In this document: positions 52,447-63,008 of the stretch, piece by piece | Position numbering within the stretch: position 1 is the stretch's first letter | Layout of the letters: the number at the start of each line of letters is the position of its first letter | Origin: Chaetoceros tenuissimus | Taxonomy: Eukaryota; Bacillariophyta; Thalassiosirophyceae; Chaetocerotales; Chaetocerotaceae | Direction of reading: 5' to 3' | Assembly: GCA_021927905.1 (NCBI GenBank) | Contig: BLLK01000038.1 | Span: 1,550,001-1,614,000, forward strand | DNA: 64,000 bases | Notes under the pieces: model-generated | Told to the model about the DNA's origin: nothing | Databases searched by the model: none | The model's input: the letters and a program-made list of their open reading frames with translations, nothing else | Translations under genes and position numbers: made by a program

Positions 52447-53742
52447 TCAATCAGATCCGTTATCGTCGTCAGCACTGTCAATTCTCTTGATGAGCTTGTC
52501 GAGAAGTGCAGTTTGTTTCTCTTGGGTCGCCGCTAAGGACTCAATGGTGTGGAGTTCCTTCTGGTTCCCCAACTTTCCTTGTTTCTCCCATTTGTCTTTC
52601 ATGGTACAATCATCACTATTATGATTGTCGAAGAACTTGCTCTTCGCTTTCTTGCACCACTTACAGAACAACTTTCCGTCGTTATGTTTTCCACGCTTTC
52701 CTCCACCTTGCTGGTTAGAGTTGTGCCTTTTCTTGTTGATTTGTTTGTTCTTCTCAGCCTCGGCTTTCTTATCATCTTGCTCAGCTCTATCTTCAAGCTC
52801 CCAATCCGCCATTGCAGATACAAATGTGGCCTCGTCCATCTGGCGCCAATCTTGTTCGTAGTTACTACGCAAATTCTTTTGGTAATTTTTAGGCAATCCT
52901 TGGAAGATTGCTCTACGGATGCATCTTTCATCCACTTCCTTTTCCTGGATCGTCCAGTCTGCTTCTGCATAAGTCTTACACTTTTTAAAGCTTGGAGGCT
53001 GCATCAGCTTAAGCCTCTCTGCGTACATCTTCATCGTATAATCATATTCTTCCACCGACATTGCGTACGGCTTCACGATTTGATGCATGAAATAGTAAAA
53101 ATGGTTCTCGTAGGCTTCGCCGTGGTCCTTCCATAGAACCTTTCCGATGTTCCACATGATGGCGCGTTCATACTCGAGGAACGCTTGTACTCTTGAAGTT
53201 TCTACTTCATTTGCGTTTGCAATGTTGGCTACATCGAGCCATCCTCCATCCACCAAGGTGTTAGGGCGCTTAAGCCATGTCTCAAAGGCTTGCTCATTGG
53301 TTTTATGGATGTTGGCGTTGGGTAGTGAAGTATCTACTCCACAATGATTTAAGAACTCGGTTCTCGCGTCCTTTAACTCCTTGTGTAGAGTCTTACTCGC
53401 CATTCCTTTCAGGAATTTAGCAATATGCTCCAATCTTTGGCGCAGTGATTGATAGTCGACCCAGCCTTTGGATTCGAAGATCTCGTTTCTCAAAGAGATG
53501 AGATTGTCAAGGAACTGTTCTCCTTGCCCGTGGAGGTTGGTCATTACTGTGACCTTTAACTTGAGCTCGTTGGCTCCCTCAACACGGTCGTTGTCATCAA
53601 TAGCTACGCTAATGGTTTCAGTTTCTGGTTCCTTTTCATCGTCCTTAGACTTGAGGGGAACGAACCTCATTTGCACGGTGATACCAGCTTCCTTCTCGCC
53701 AGTATGCTTCTTAAGGTGCTTTGCGGCCTTCGCTAGCTTCAT
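52447..53742 (-). CDS. Retroelement gag
   Basis: A 431-codon frame preceding pol in the element. A mostly helical capsid-like region is followed by a Lys/Gly-rich stretch and a CCHC-like knuckle (CKWC...HNSDDC), the usual nucleocapsid signature. Assignment rests on position and the zinc knuckle. Confidence 0.8.
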   Translation of the reverse strand: MKLAKAAKHLKKHTGEKEAGITVQMRFVPLKSKDDEKEPETETISVAIDDNDRVEGANELKLKVTVMTNLHGQGEQFLDNLISLRNEIFESKGWVDYQSLRQRLEHIAKFLKGMASKTLHKELKDARTEFLNHCGVDTSLPNANIHKTNEQAFETWLKRPNTLVDGGWLDVANIANANEVETSRVQAFLEYERAIMWNIGKVLWKDHGEAYENHFYYFMHQIVKPYAMSVEEYDYTMKMYAERLKLMQPPSFKKCKTYAEADWTIQEKEVDERCIRRAIFQGLPKNYQKNLRSNYEQDWRQMDEATFVSAMADWELEDRAEQDDKKAEAEKNKQINKKRHNSNQQGGGKRGKHNDGKLFCKWCKKAKSKFFDNHNSDDCTMKDKWEKQGKLGNQKELHTIESLAATQEKQTALLDKLIKRIDSADDDNGSD

Positions 53743-53786
53743 TGTAGTTGTAGTTGTAGTTGTAGTTGTAGTTGTAGTTGTAGTTG
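53743..53786. repeat. (TTGTAG)n hexanucleotide tract
   Basis: About seven copies of TTGTAG (CTACAA on the coding strand of the element), directly upstream of gag in the retroelement leader. Confidence 0.9.
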
Positions 53787-53815
53787 GATTCTATCCACCG
53801 GCTGTTATATAACAC

Positions 53816-54036
53816 TGCCTAAGATATCTAAGTGGGTAAGTTAATTGTGATTAGATTAGTTACTTAAAAAGAGGTCGTTGGCTTCTCGACAGAGAGCACA
53901 ACGCTTCTCCGTATCTTTTGCTTCAACAAGACTCTATCGCCGAAGGGGCTATTGTATCATAAGAATATAGCCTAGATCGTGACACGATCAGGTCATTTAG
54001 CCGATTATAAATATCCATATCAGAGTATCTACGGCA
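53816..54036 (-). repeat. 5' LTR
   Basis: 221 bp, same sequence as the LTR at 48728-48948. I could not recognise a primer-binding site complementary to a familiar tRNA 3' end on its inner side. Confidence 0.93.
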
Positions 54037-54200
54037 TGCACCGCTGCTACTTCCTGATTATCATTTAATGAGGATAATGCTGCTACTCTTCGTTCTAGAA
54101 AGTTGGGAGATGCAGAAGAATGTGTACTTCCAACTCCATGTACTTTGGGATCCTTAAGGGTGGAAATCAAGATACGGTTTTGTTGTTTGGAAATGTTCAT

Positions 54201-54576
54201 GTTCTCTTGAAAGTAAATATTATGATGAGAAAAGGCAGGATGGCGTAGGCCCGTTTCGGAAAAATGAGGAATCTTCGGAGTAACGTTGACATCTGCATTC
54301 CACTCCCCTTGAATTATAATGACGCACTTTTAAATAATAAGAAAACCTGAAAATAAGACCGGATATTCGAATACGCATGTGGAGAAAAGGTATGAACAGC
54401 TATTTTCTACTAATTTAAATTTTGACCGTTCCACACTCTCACTGTCTTTTTCCTCTTTCTTCTCAGTCATCAATCGTTTCAAAGTTATCAAAAACTAAGG
54501 AAACACTACATTAACAATAGTACCAAAGGCTTCACAATTGTTTCTTTTTCTTCGATAAAGCGACGGAATTAAGAAC
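54201..54576. other. Intergenic, divergent promoter region
   Basis: About 376 bp between the interrupted small gene (minus) and the monooxygenase gene (plus). AT-rich; no clear motif. Confidence 0.4.
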
Positions 54577-56646
54577 ATGATCTTTCGCTTGTCGATAGTC
54601 GCAAGTCTATTTGCTTGCGCTTCAGGTTTCAGCGTCTACCAACAAAGGTAAGTATATATTCAACATGACTCATTACATTGACGGGTCATTCCATATTATT
54701 CACTATGTTCCAATTCTTTGTTTTTAACCCGATTTTACTTTAGTATCCCCAATGGTGACAGAGTTGTTGACCCTAATGGCGATAGAGCAATGGGAGTAGG
54801 TCACGATCGTATCTCAGGCGGCGGATCACTCAATCCATTTGGTGAAGACTTCAAGACAGCGGGATACAAATGGACAAAAGAATTGTGTGAAAAGGATTCA
54901 GACTGTGATGGATTCACCAATGGTCAAGAATTAGGCGATCCGAATTGTATCTGGCAAGAAGGAGATACACCAACTCACACTATGGGCATCACACATCCTG
55001 GCGTTTCTGATTTGGAACGAGATGAATCGGGAGGACAGCTGGATACTTGTGCTGAGTTTGATTTCAATTCTTTGCCTTCAAATTATATGACGAATGAATT
55101 TTTGATGAAGCCTTTTGAAGTCCCGTCGAAGCAGACTACGTATGCGAAATGGGCAATTCAGTTGGATAATGTTGAAGATGCATATGCTGTAAAATTCGAA
55201 CCATATTTGGATCAAGATGAATTGGTGCATCACATGTTGTTGTATAGCTGCGGGGAAAATTCTGATTATCTTGCAAATTTGAGTGAACCAATTGAGACGG
55301 ATGCCATGCCTTGTACGGATCTTGTATACGCATGGGCAATTGGTGGAAAATCAATGTGTTTGCCAGATAAAGTCGGAATGGACTTGATGACTTCGAAACC
55401 GTGGTATGTGCTTGAGATTCACTATGATAATCCACGTGGCCTTACCGGAAAAGTGGATGCTTCGGGGATTAAAGTAACTAGTGTACCAAAGAGTGCTGTA
55501 AGTGGTCAGGGATATCAGAGTGCAGGATATCTCTGGGCAGGATCAGATCTACCAAATATGAAAATTCCAGCAGGAAGAAGTGCATTCCAAATTTCCGCGG
55601 AATGTACCTACAACAAGTTGCCGAGTTCGGGTGTGACTGTCTTTTCCTACTTTTTGCATGGACATCAGATCCTGAAAAAGATTTGGACCGAAGTCGAACG
55701 CCCAGGCCAAGAGACATTTGATCTTGCATGTAATGGAAAGTATGATTTCGATTTGCAAGAGACTGTAGCTTACAAGGAACCAAAGAAGTTGTATCCATCC
55801 GATATCTTGACTACTCATTGTGTTTATGATTCTTCCGAACGTACTTCTGTAACGAATGGGGGAGATGCATCTGATGATGAAATGTGTATTGCATTTTATC
55901 TTTATTATCCTAAGCTTAGTAACGGAGACATGTGCTTGGATGAAAATACAAAGCACAATAGTGGTGACGGTTCACACGTGTGTAGTGCAAGTGACATGTG
56001 TAAGGGAGATGACGATTACAATAACAACAACAAGAGGCTCAAATCTTTTCAGAACCTTGCCAAGTTTATCCAGATTCATATCGTTTCAATGTATCTTTCA
56101 TGGGGCATTCTTTTGCCAATTGGAGCTATCATTCCATTGGCCTTTAAGAATTCTTTCAAAGCAAAGGATACTTGGTTCAAAGTTCATCAAATCATGCAGA
56201 CAACAGGAGTCATCTTCATGTGTACTGGATGCGCAGTTGTTTTCATCAATGCTTTGACTCATTTCGATAGCTCTCACAAGGTGCTTGGACTTATTGTTTT
56301 TGTGATGGCTGTTCTTCAAACACTGAATGGATTCATGCGCCCGAAAGCTGTCCAAGAGAAAAAGTCTAAGAGCAGATTGCTCTGGGAAACAGTCCACAGA
56401 TACGTTGGTAGATCAACATTACTCCTAGCTTGGGTCAACATGTACATGGGAATCACGTATTTGGAAGATATGTACAGTCTAAACCCAACGGGAACCAAGA
56501 TTTTGATTGGAGTTCAATCAGTTTTAATTGCCATTATTACACTAGCTGCTTTGTCGAAGCTTACAATTTTCCGTGACCAAAGCCGCGATGAGAAGGATGA
56601 AAAGGAGCAAGAGGTGTCATCCACAATGAAAACTAATGCTGTATAG
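54577..56646 (+). CDS. Temptin-copper monooxygenase-cytochrome b561 fusion
   Basis: Exons 54577-54647 and 54744-56646 (intron 96 bp, GTAAGT...TTTAG, phase 2) give 657 residues. Exon 1 encodes a signal peptide (MIFRLSIVASLFACASGF). Next is a temptin-like domain (IPNGD, GGGSLNPFG, CEKDSDCDGFTNGQELGDP), then an ascorbate-dependent copper monooxygenase like PHM/DBH. Its ligands are visible: HHMLLY, EIHYDNP, FLHGHQI and, near the end, DEMC. The C-terminal 200 residues have five to six membrane spans with His residues placed as in cytochrome b561 (QIHIVS, KVHQIMQ, SSHKVLG, TVHRYVG). The cytochrome could pass electrons across the membrane to the copper site. Substrate unknown. Confidence 0.82.
54648..54743 (+). 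other. Intron after the signal-peptide exon
   Basis: GTAAGT...ACTTTAG, 96 bp, phase 2. Splicing joins FSVYQQ to SIPNGDR, linking the secretion signal to the temptin domain. Confidence 0.82.
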
Positions 56647-57129
56647 ATAGAACGCAGGTTCCATATAGCGTGACAAAAGTCATCATTTATTTGTTGATTA
56701 TAGTATTGTATTCGATCAGTTCAAGCTTGGCGATTTGGAATTCAAATGTTTGAAGTACATAATCGTACTTCATATCCTCCAAAGTTTTAAAATAAAGTTT
56801 TTTTCACTCCTCATAGGCAGTCAAATATTAATATTAAAATTATATCTCGAAATTGAGAACAAGCGAAGCTTTGATCTATCATTAGCATACCTGGACATTT
56901 CGTAAGTAGTCAGGCACCAAGAGTAACTACCTTCATAGATGATTTTCAGAAGCGAGGATCAAATTATGAACACTTTTACTTGACAACCAAGGATATCCAT
57001 GGACCTTCGAATAAAATACCTCAAAATGCTGCATACTTTAATACTTCTTTATAGTCGTCACATTTAGATTTATATATTTCTATTTAAAGTCATTTAACCC
57101 GATTTTGAAATCCACTCACATTACGCATC
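56647..57129. other. Intergenic (convergent)
   Basis: About 480 bp between convergent genes, AT-rich, no gene seen. Confidence 0.5.
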
Positions 57130-57924
57130 TCAAAGGAAGTAGTGGAGACTAATGAAGATACCATAGATGAAGTAGAATACAGATGCAGTCACCATCAAAT
57201 CATTTGCACTCTCAACTGGATGGTCCGCATCAAACACTGTTACAGCAACTGATTCCGCAAAACCATGTTCAAGAAATACAGAACTCGCAGCAAGAATGAA
57301 TAGATTTGCCATGAAGACAAAAACCAAAGCAATGAGTTGGTAGAGCTTCTTTTTTGTAGAGAAGTTTTCGGACATCTTCACACCTTCATAAACGATATAA
57401 ATCAAGTTCAAGATGCTCCCGAAGAGCCAGCATCCATAAAGGCCATCGAATTCGTTGCTGCCGTGCTGGTACCAAGGCGTCAAATACATGAAGTACCCAG
57501 CTCCTAGGAGAATGCAGGCACCGATGAACCAAATAAAGCCAGCTAGGAAGCCGAAGCTTGTCATCAGCATATGCACACAGCCTAGACCCTTCTTCTTCAG
57601 CACTTCTACTCCCATATGGGTAGTGTATAAAATCGATGCTATGAGGTACATGGTACCAAGAGCATCATTATGGCTTTCTGAGAGCACCTTTCCATCCTTC
57701 CAGAGTGAAGCTCCAGCAATGAAAAAGATGCTCATGAGGAGGATGAGAACGCTACTAACACAGTTCATATGTGAGCATTCCTCATTTGACTCTCCCTGAT
57801 CCTGATCTTGAGTTTCAGCTCCTGTTAGCTCTTTCTTCTCTTCATCCTTAGGAGCAGGGTTCTCGGTATCGTGGACTAGCTTCTGCTCTTCCTGTGGGTT
57901 TTCAGTGTTTTCTTCAGCGATCAT
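57130..57924 (-). CDS. Multi-pass membrane protein, paralogue 1 (short loop)
   Basis: 264 residues from ATG 57924. The first 48 residues are charged and repetitive (EENPQEEQKLVHDTENP), then SHMNC leads into about six hydrophobic helices (VLILLMSIFFIAGASLW; MYLIASILYTTHMGVEVL; the FGFLAGFIWFIGACILL region; LFGSILNLIYIVYEGV; FVFMANLFILAASSVFL; VFYFIYGIFISLHYFL). No known family recognised. Compared with its two paralogues the loop between helices three and four is short and lacks a repeat. Probably a lineage-specific membrane protein. Confidence 0.7.
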   Translation of the reverse strand: MIAEENTENPQEEQKLVHDTENPAPKDEEKKELTGAETQDQDQGESNEECSHMNCVSSVLILLMSIFFIAGASLWKDGKVLSESHNDALGTMYLIASILYTTHMGVEVLKKKGLGCVHMLMTSFGFLAGFIWFIGACILLGAGYFMYLTPWYQHGSNEFDGLYGCWLFGSILNLIYIVYEGVKMSENFSTKKKLYQLIALVFVFMANLFILAASSVFLEHGFAESVAVTVFDADHPVESANDLMVTASVFYFIYGIFISLHYFL

Positions 57925-58312
57925 GGTTACAGTATTGTTCGATAGATTTTATGCGTCGATGGAGTTTCGAGATTTGTATGAGTTCACTATTACTCTTTTC
58001 TTTTGAATGAAAAGATACTTTTTGGAAATGAGAACGCCAAAATGTTCTTGGCCGAATTCTTCTATCTTTACAGGCTATTTAAAATTAAATTATAGATATG
58101 TAGTTCACTGACACCGAAATTACCTTCCTTTTAGCTTTTCAGCAACGTTTCCAACCCGGAGAGGAAGGTGCGCGAAAAGGTGTCACACATACACTTTTTG
58201 GGATTCTTCATTCCTATCAATCCATCATCCATCAGTTCACATCATTGTTCCCGAAAGTATGTTGCTCATTCTCTAGTTTTCCAAAACAAACCAATCCAAA
58301 GCTGGAAAAGTC
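57925..58312. other. Intergenic (divergent)
   Basis: About 390 bp between the membrane protein gene and the sulfotransferase relic. Nothing recognisable. Confidence 0.4.
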
Positions 58313-59294
58313 ATGTTACTTTTGGAAGAAAAGACGATATTCATATCCGTCATCTGCATTATTAGCTTATCATTTGCAGTAGTTACAAGTGATGACTGGA
58401 TCTCATCACAAATTGTATCGACGACTCTAGATGCAGAGGATATGTATTTGAATGATGAATATATACGCCTTGAGGAGAATGATGTCATATATTCTAGGCA
58501 GTGGTGGGAGAAACCAGTGGTGATAGAAGAATACTAGTTCAAACTCTTGCTACGAAGAATGATGGGTTTGCCCTATGACATGCCAGCTAATGGAGATGTA
58601 CATCTCATTCAAGACCCAAAGTATAACAATTTGAAAACGCTAGACGAGTATCCATTAGAAGAAGCTGAATCAATGATGAACAACAGTACATTTACCAAAG
58701 CTATATTTGTACGCGAACCAAAGGAACGACTTTTATCAGCGTTTCTCAACAAATTTGTCAAGGATAAATTTTACTTTCGAAATAAATGCTGTAAACCTTT
58801 ACCACAAGATCAAGAACATCAATGTAATAAAAATGATTTGGAGAAAGAATTTTACATATTTCCTCGAACGAACGCAAGACTGTCATGATCCCCATTGGCA
58901 GATCCAGTACGATGTTGTTGATGAAAAGTGGTGGAGCAAAATTGATTTTGTAGGACATATGCATCACATACATGATGATGCAAAATCATTATTGAAGTTT
59001 CTCAGGTCAAACAAAGATGGCTTGACAGCTTGGGAAAAAGTGGGCAAAGATGGATGGGAAAAGAATGGTGAGTTTTTGCAGCAAAATGGAGCTGGGCATG
59101 CTACTGGGTCAGAAGAGAAATTAGCAAAATACTATACACGGGAGTTAGAAATCTTTGTAGAAGAGAAATATGCTATTGAATGGAAACATGATATCTTGGG
59201 CTTTGACGAGATTCACTTATTTGATAACGAAAATGAGCAAAGTCGACGTAAAAAGCGAAATTTGCGTTATATAATAAATATTGGGAAGAACTAA
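58313..59294 (+). pseudogene. Carbohydrate sulfotransferase-like pseudogene
   Basis: ATG 58313 opens a signal-anchor-like segment (IFISVICIISLSFAVV). The frame meets TAG at 58535-58537 just before FKLLLRRMMGLPYD, where intact Golgi carbohydrate sulfotransferases have the PAPS-binding loop (PK-x-G-C/A-T); that loop is missing. Further on AIFVREPKERLLSAFLNKF matches the 3'-phosphate-binding region. One extra base near 58850 then shifts the frame to a clear C-terminal part (QDCHDPHW, KIDFVGHMHHIHDDA) that runs to 59294. Loss of the cofactor loop makes activity very unlikely, even if a downstream start is used. Confidence 0.7.
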
Positions 59295-59487
59295 AATAGA
59301 TAGATTTACTCCGAGTGGAGCGATCAAATGAATAAGCAGTGTTTGTGTACATTATCTTAATTAATAAAAGTTACACTCAAGTAATATATATATTAGTAAA
59401 TCTCTAGCTCATTGTGAAAACTAGAAGCCAAGTAGTGTTGTAGTATTGGGAAGGAGGAATAGTGAGCTGCAGGTCACACTCAAATAC

Positions 59488-59844
59488 TCAATCGTCCTCA
59501 CAAAGAGCACTCAAATGAATCCCTGGAATCAAACTTCCTCCAGCAGCATTGTCATACTGATCAACAGTCTCCACGACATCAATATCTCTCAATGTCATAC
59601 CACCCCTCTTATAACTTTCACGTAACTTTTCATTTTCTTCCATCTTCTCTCGGCGTTTACGTGCAAATACCGATTCTTCACAGTCGCTATTGTCTAGCTC
59701 ACAATTATCTTCATCTGGCGGCATGACAATGTTAAAGTTTAACACCGTACTACTGGTTGGGACGGAAGGTTGCGGCGCGAATGCTAATGTCGTAGCAATA
59801 GTAAATGCGAGTAGTGTAATATAGGTAAGACTTTGATTCTGCAT
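59488..59844 (-). CDS. Small plastid-targeted protein
   Basis: 118 residues from the ATG at 59844 (an in-frame ATG at 59868 is less suitable because it precedes the signal). The presequence MQNQSLTYITLLAFTIATTL is followed by AFAPQP, the diatom bipartite plastid-targeting motif in which Phe after the signal cleavage site is decisive. The mature part is acidic, with a Cys pair (CELDNSDC), a basic helical stretch (ARKRREKMEENEKLRESY) and a Gly-containing C-terminus. No named domain recognised. Confidence 0.65.
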   Translation of the reverse strand: MQNQSLTYITLLAFTIATTLAFAPQPSVPTSSTVLNFNIVMPPDEDNCELDNSDCEESVFARKRREKMEENEKLRESYKRGGMTLRDIDVVETVDQYDNAAGGSLIPGIHLSALCEDD

Positions 59845-59868
59845 GTTTACGGAGCAAGAAGAAAGCAA

Positions 59869-60516
59869 GGTGAGAGTGACTGAATCGGCAAATGCAGAAG
59901 AGTTAGACTATCAAAGTCAAACTGCGCTGATGAATGTTATGAGATGAGTGGAGACGTAAAAATTCAAAATCTTCAAAGAAGAAATCCATCAAAAAAGAAA
60001 ACAGCCATCAGAGCAGAAGAGAAGGCTTTTGACATTTCATGCGTCAGAGGAGAGAGGGCGCTTTTTTGGCACGAGTTTACGTCATATCGACGTCATAAAC
60101 TTAAAACACAAAATCAGACAATATTGTATGAAATGCATATAAAATAAATTCAATTCTCGTCGAATTCAAAATCCGAGCACACCATCGTTTATCACCAATC
60201 ATAATAAGTACCCCAGAACCCAAGTACCCAAGCCCAGATAAAATGGGACTCGATTCTTTCTCCTTAGCCGACAAGGAAACGAGAGATAGAAAAATGACAT
60301 TGCCAATTGGGCTTCCTTTTTTTCTTCTCCTTTTCACCTTTCTTCTTAGCGCTGCCGTGGCCTTCCTAACTCCTAACATTCTATCTGACTAAAAAGAAAG
60401 AGACAGAGGCCCAGTCTAACCTATTGCTTTTGCTGAAGTGCTATTTTACTTCAATCCTCGTAGATTTATTATTCGTGTATTTAGCAGCACAACAATTACA
60501 AGCAAGCAATCAAACG
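59869..60516. other. Intergenic upstream of the START-like gene
   Basis: About 650 bp between divergent genes. TGACGTCA-like cores lie in the middle (GTCATATCGACGTCATAAAC near 60081-60100). No gene supported. Confidence 0.4.
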
Positions 60517-61377
60517 ATGTCGCGAGTAGTTCACTTTATGATCCTGATTCCAGTAATGATTTCGATCTTTGTACATTACAAGATCATTTTGCCACCTACG
60601 AAATGGGCAACTAATACTGGAGGCTCTTTACTAGGCGAAGAATATTTACAGTCAAAGCAGGATGCCTTCCAATATGCTGCAAAGGCAGTCAAGGAAGGAT
60701 ATTCTATTTGGAATGAGCCATCTACAAACTGGGAAACAATGTATAAGAATATCGAAAATCAATTACATGTAGAATCACGACGAATCACACAAGGACCTTT
60801 TGCCAAAAGTGGCATTTTATTAACGAGAGCTACTGGAACCATTGAAGGTGCCAACGCTGAAAAAGTATACAATCATTTCATTACGCCAGAAGGATTACTT
60901 CTGCTAGATCCAAGTATGGATGTGAAAAAAGCTGCAGAATATATTGAGCGCTATACAAAAGACAATGGAACCTACTTGGATGTACACAAATCTTACAACC
61001 CAATGCCTCCAGGGATAACTGATAGATATCATTTGGTATTGAATGGATATTACACAAAGGAAAAATTCTTCTTTTGCAAATCAATTGTTCATGACGCTAT
61101 ACCAGGGAGTAGCCCATACTTCCACTTTGCTAATGAGACAGAATCTACATTGAACGAACCTATAAATGATGAACACGGTGTCAGAGCAGTCAATACATTT
61201 TATTTTCATATCGAGCCTACATTGGATAAGAAAAGTAGTATTGTCCGTATGGTTAACTTTGTCGATTTTCAAATGGGAAGCACACCAATGAACTGGCTTA
61301 TATCCAAAGGATTTTTCCCAGGAGTATTTGAACGGATGGAAGAAATGTTTGGAGATAGGTCAGGCGAACAAGAATGA
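60517..61377 (+). CDS. START-like lipid-binding domain protein
   Basis: 286 residues from ATG 60517; the frame stays open upstream but only to a TTG. A hydrophobic N-terminus (HFMILIPVMISIFVHY) suggests a signal anchor. The body follows a START-type order: an early helical part, GILLTRATGTIEG, a KAAEYIERY segment, then YHLVLNGYY, RAVNTFYFHIEP, SSIVRMVNFVDFQMGS and a long C-terminal amphipathic helix (WLISKGFFPGVFERMEEM). START domains carry lipids or sterols in a pocket closed by the C-terminal helix. The call is by fold-like pattern, without a diagnostic motif. Confidence 0.55.
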   Translation: MSRVVHFMILIPVMISIFVHYKIILPPTKWATNTGGSLLGEEYLQSKQDAFQYAAKAVKEGYSIWNEPSTNWETMYKNIENQLHVESRRITQGPFAKSGILLTRATGTIEGANAEKVYNHFITPEGLLLLDPSMDVKKAAEYIERYTKDNGTYLDVHKSYNPMPPGITDRYHLVLNGYYTKEKFFFCKSIVHDAIPGSSPYFHFANETESTLNEPINDEHGVRAVNTFYFHIEPTLDKKSSIVRMVNFVDFQMGSTPMNWLISKGFFPGVFERMEEMFGDRSGEQE

Positions 61378-61636
61378 AGGAAAGCATGGGAATCAAAACG
61401 ACCTATTTCCGCTCAAGTTCAAAACAATGGGCTTCGAGCGAACACTTTAGTTGCAATTGAAGAATAACTGTCCACTTCATATGAAGTGTTGACAAGAACT
61501 TGTACTAATACCCTCTTCACTACATGCCAATAAAAACAATTGTTAATGTTACGATAAGTTTGTTTAGATATAATGTAAACATGTACATGTACAACTTCCA
61601 AGAGAAAACTCCATTAACAGCTAGCTCTATCTATTT

Positions 61637-62626
61637 TTATCTTTGGTGGTATGCTGATGGACAGTCGTTCAACCTGATTGAGGTTTGAAGGCTAATGATA
61701 ACACCATATATCAAGTAGAATACAGACGCAGTCACCATCAAATCACTTGCGCTCTCTGTTCCCCCAAATTCCCAAGCATATCCTTCCAACCCTTCCTCAA
61801 GAAATACAGAACTCGCAGCAAGAATGAACAAGTTTGCCATGAAGACAAAAACCAATGCAATGAGTTTGTAGAGCTTCTTCTTCATCGAGAAGTCTTCTGA
61901 CATCTTCACACATTCATAGATGATGCAAACCAAGTTGAGAAGACTTCCGATAAGCCAGCACGCGTAGAATCCATTGAATTCATTATTACCACTGAAGAAG
62001 TTGACCCTGAAGAAGTTGACATCACGGTTGCCAGAGCCAACAGGGAAACTAGGAAAGCTATCGGGGATATCTGGAAATCCATCTGGGATATCTGGAAAGT
62101 CATCAGGGATATCAGGAAAAGTATCAGGGATATCAGGAAAGGTATCCGGAACATTTGAAATATCACCGAGTAAATCTTCATTAAAGGGATCTTTAAGAAA
62201 GTCACCAGCACTGAGAAGAATGCAAGCACCAATGAACCAGGAAATGCCTGCTAGAAAGCCAAGGCTTGTCATCAACATATGCACACAGCCTAGACCCTTC
62301 TTCTTCAGCACTTCTACTCCTACATGAGTTGTGTACAAAATAGACGCAATGAGGTACATGGTACCAAGAGCATCAATATGGCTTTCTGTGAACACCTTCC
62401 CATCCTTCCAGAGTGAAGCTCCAGCAATGAAAAAGATGCTCATGAGGAGGATGAGAACGCTGCTAACGCAGTTCATATGTGAGCATTCGTCATTTGTATT
62501 TGCTGTTAGCTCTTTCTTCTCTTCGTCCTTAGTGAGAGGAGGGTTCTCGGTATCATGGACAAGCTTCTGCTCTTCCTGTGGGTTTTCAATGTTCTTTTCT
62601 TCAACCAAGCGAGCTTCAACGATCAT
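61637..62626 (-). CDS. Multi-pass membrane protein, paralogue 2 (DIPDxFP repeat loop)
   Basis: 329 residues from ATG 62626; close to paralogue 1 in the charged N-terminus and all hydrophobic helices. Between helices three and four it carries about 60 extra residues with five to six copies of a heptad of the form DIPD-x-FP, followed by a Gly/Asn/Phe-rich stretch. The C-terminus has a 14-residue extension (SIRLNDCPSAYHQR). Its 3' flank (61405-61620) resembles that of paralogue 3 (62785-63000), showing a recent tandem duplication. Confidence 0.72.
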   Translation of the reverse strand: MIVEARLVEEKNIENPQEEQKLVHDTENPPLTKDEEKKELTANTNDECSHMNCVSSVLILLMSIFFIAGASLWKDGKVFTESHIDALGTMYLIASILYTTHVGVEVLKKKGLGCVHMLMTSLGFLAGISWFIGACILLSAGDFLKDPFNEDLLGDISNVPDTFPDIPDTFPDIPDDFPDIPDGFPDIPDSFPSFPVGSGNRDVNFFRVNFFSGNNEFNGFYACWLIGSLLNLVCIIYECVKMSEDFSMKKKLYKLIALVFVFMANLFILAASSVFLEEGLEGYAWEFGGTESASDLMVTASVFYLIYGVIISLQTSIRLNDCPSAYHQR

Positions 62627-63008
62627 GGTAAATGATTGTAGATGAGTATTTTTTATGCGTCATTACATTTCAATGGTATGCTTTTGTTTTACGACTACAT
62701 CTTCCACTTCATGAGCAAAAATGAGAACCATTTGAATTTTCATGTGGAATGTGGAATGTTTCTTCTAATCATTCGACCTCTTGCCGCTCAAGTTTAAAAC
62801 AACGGGCTTCGAGCGAACACTTTAGATGCAATTGAAGAATAGATGTCTATTTCATGTGAAGTGTTTGCAAAAACTTGTCTAATATCATCTTCACTACATA
62901 CAATTTAAAATAATTCTTCATGTTATGATTAGTTTGTTTAGATAGTAAGAAAACATGCACATGTACAATTTACGAGAGACATAATTCCATTCTCTCAGCT
63001 GGCACAGC
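62627..63008. other. Intergenic between membrane paralogues 2 and 3
   Basis: Contains the duplicated 3' flank: CCGCTCAAGTTTAAAACAA, GGGCTTCGAGCGAACACTTTA and TGTGAAGTGTT blocks match 61411-61500. No gene. Confidence 0.7.

Larger units (their letters stand above)
48728..54036 (-). mobile_element. Ty3/gypsy-type LTR retrotransposon, looks whole and young
   Basis: A 5309-bp element read on the minus strand: LTR, gag, pol, LTR. The two 221-bp LTRs look identical base for base and start TGCC and end GGCA. TGCAC is duplicated at 48723-48727 and 54037-54041. The pol order (protease, reverse transcriptase, RNase H, integrase) places it with Ty3/gypsy. Identical LTRs imply a very recent insertion. 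It may be polymorphic among strains. Confidence 0.93.
48437..54200 (-). pseudogene. Small host gene interrupted by an LTR retroelement
   Basis: The 5' part (54042-54200, ATG at 54200, beginning MNISKQQ) and the 3' part (48437-48727, ending HVFGP) lie on either side of the element. With the 5-bp duplication counted once, the host reading frame is the same on both sides, so the insertion, not older decay, appears to be what breaks it. It resembles the 134-residue neighbour at 47437-47841. Function unknown. Whether this host gene was expressed before the insertion cannot be seen. Confidence 0.55.
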
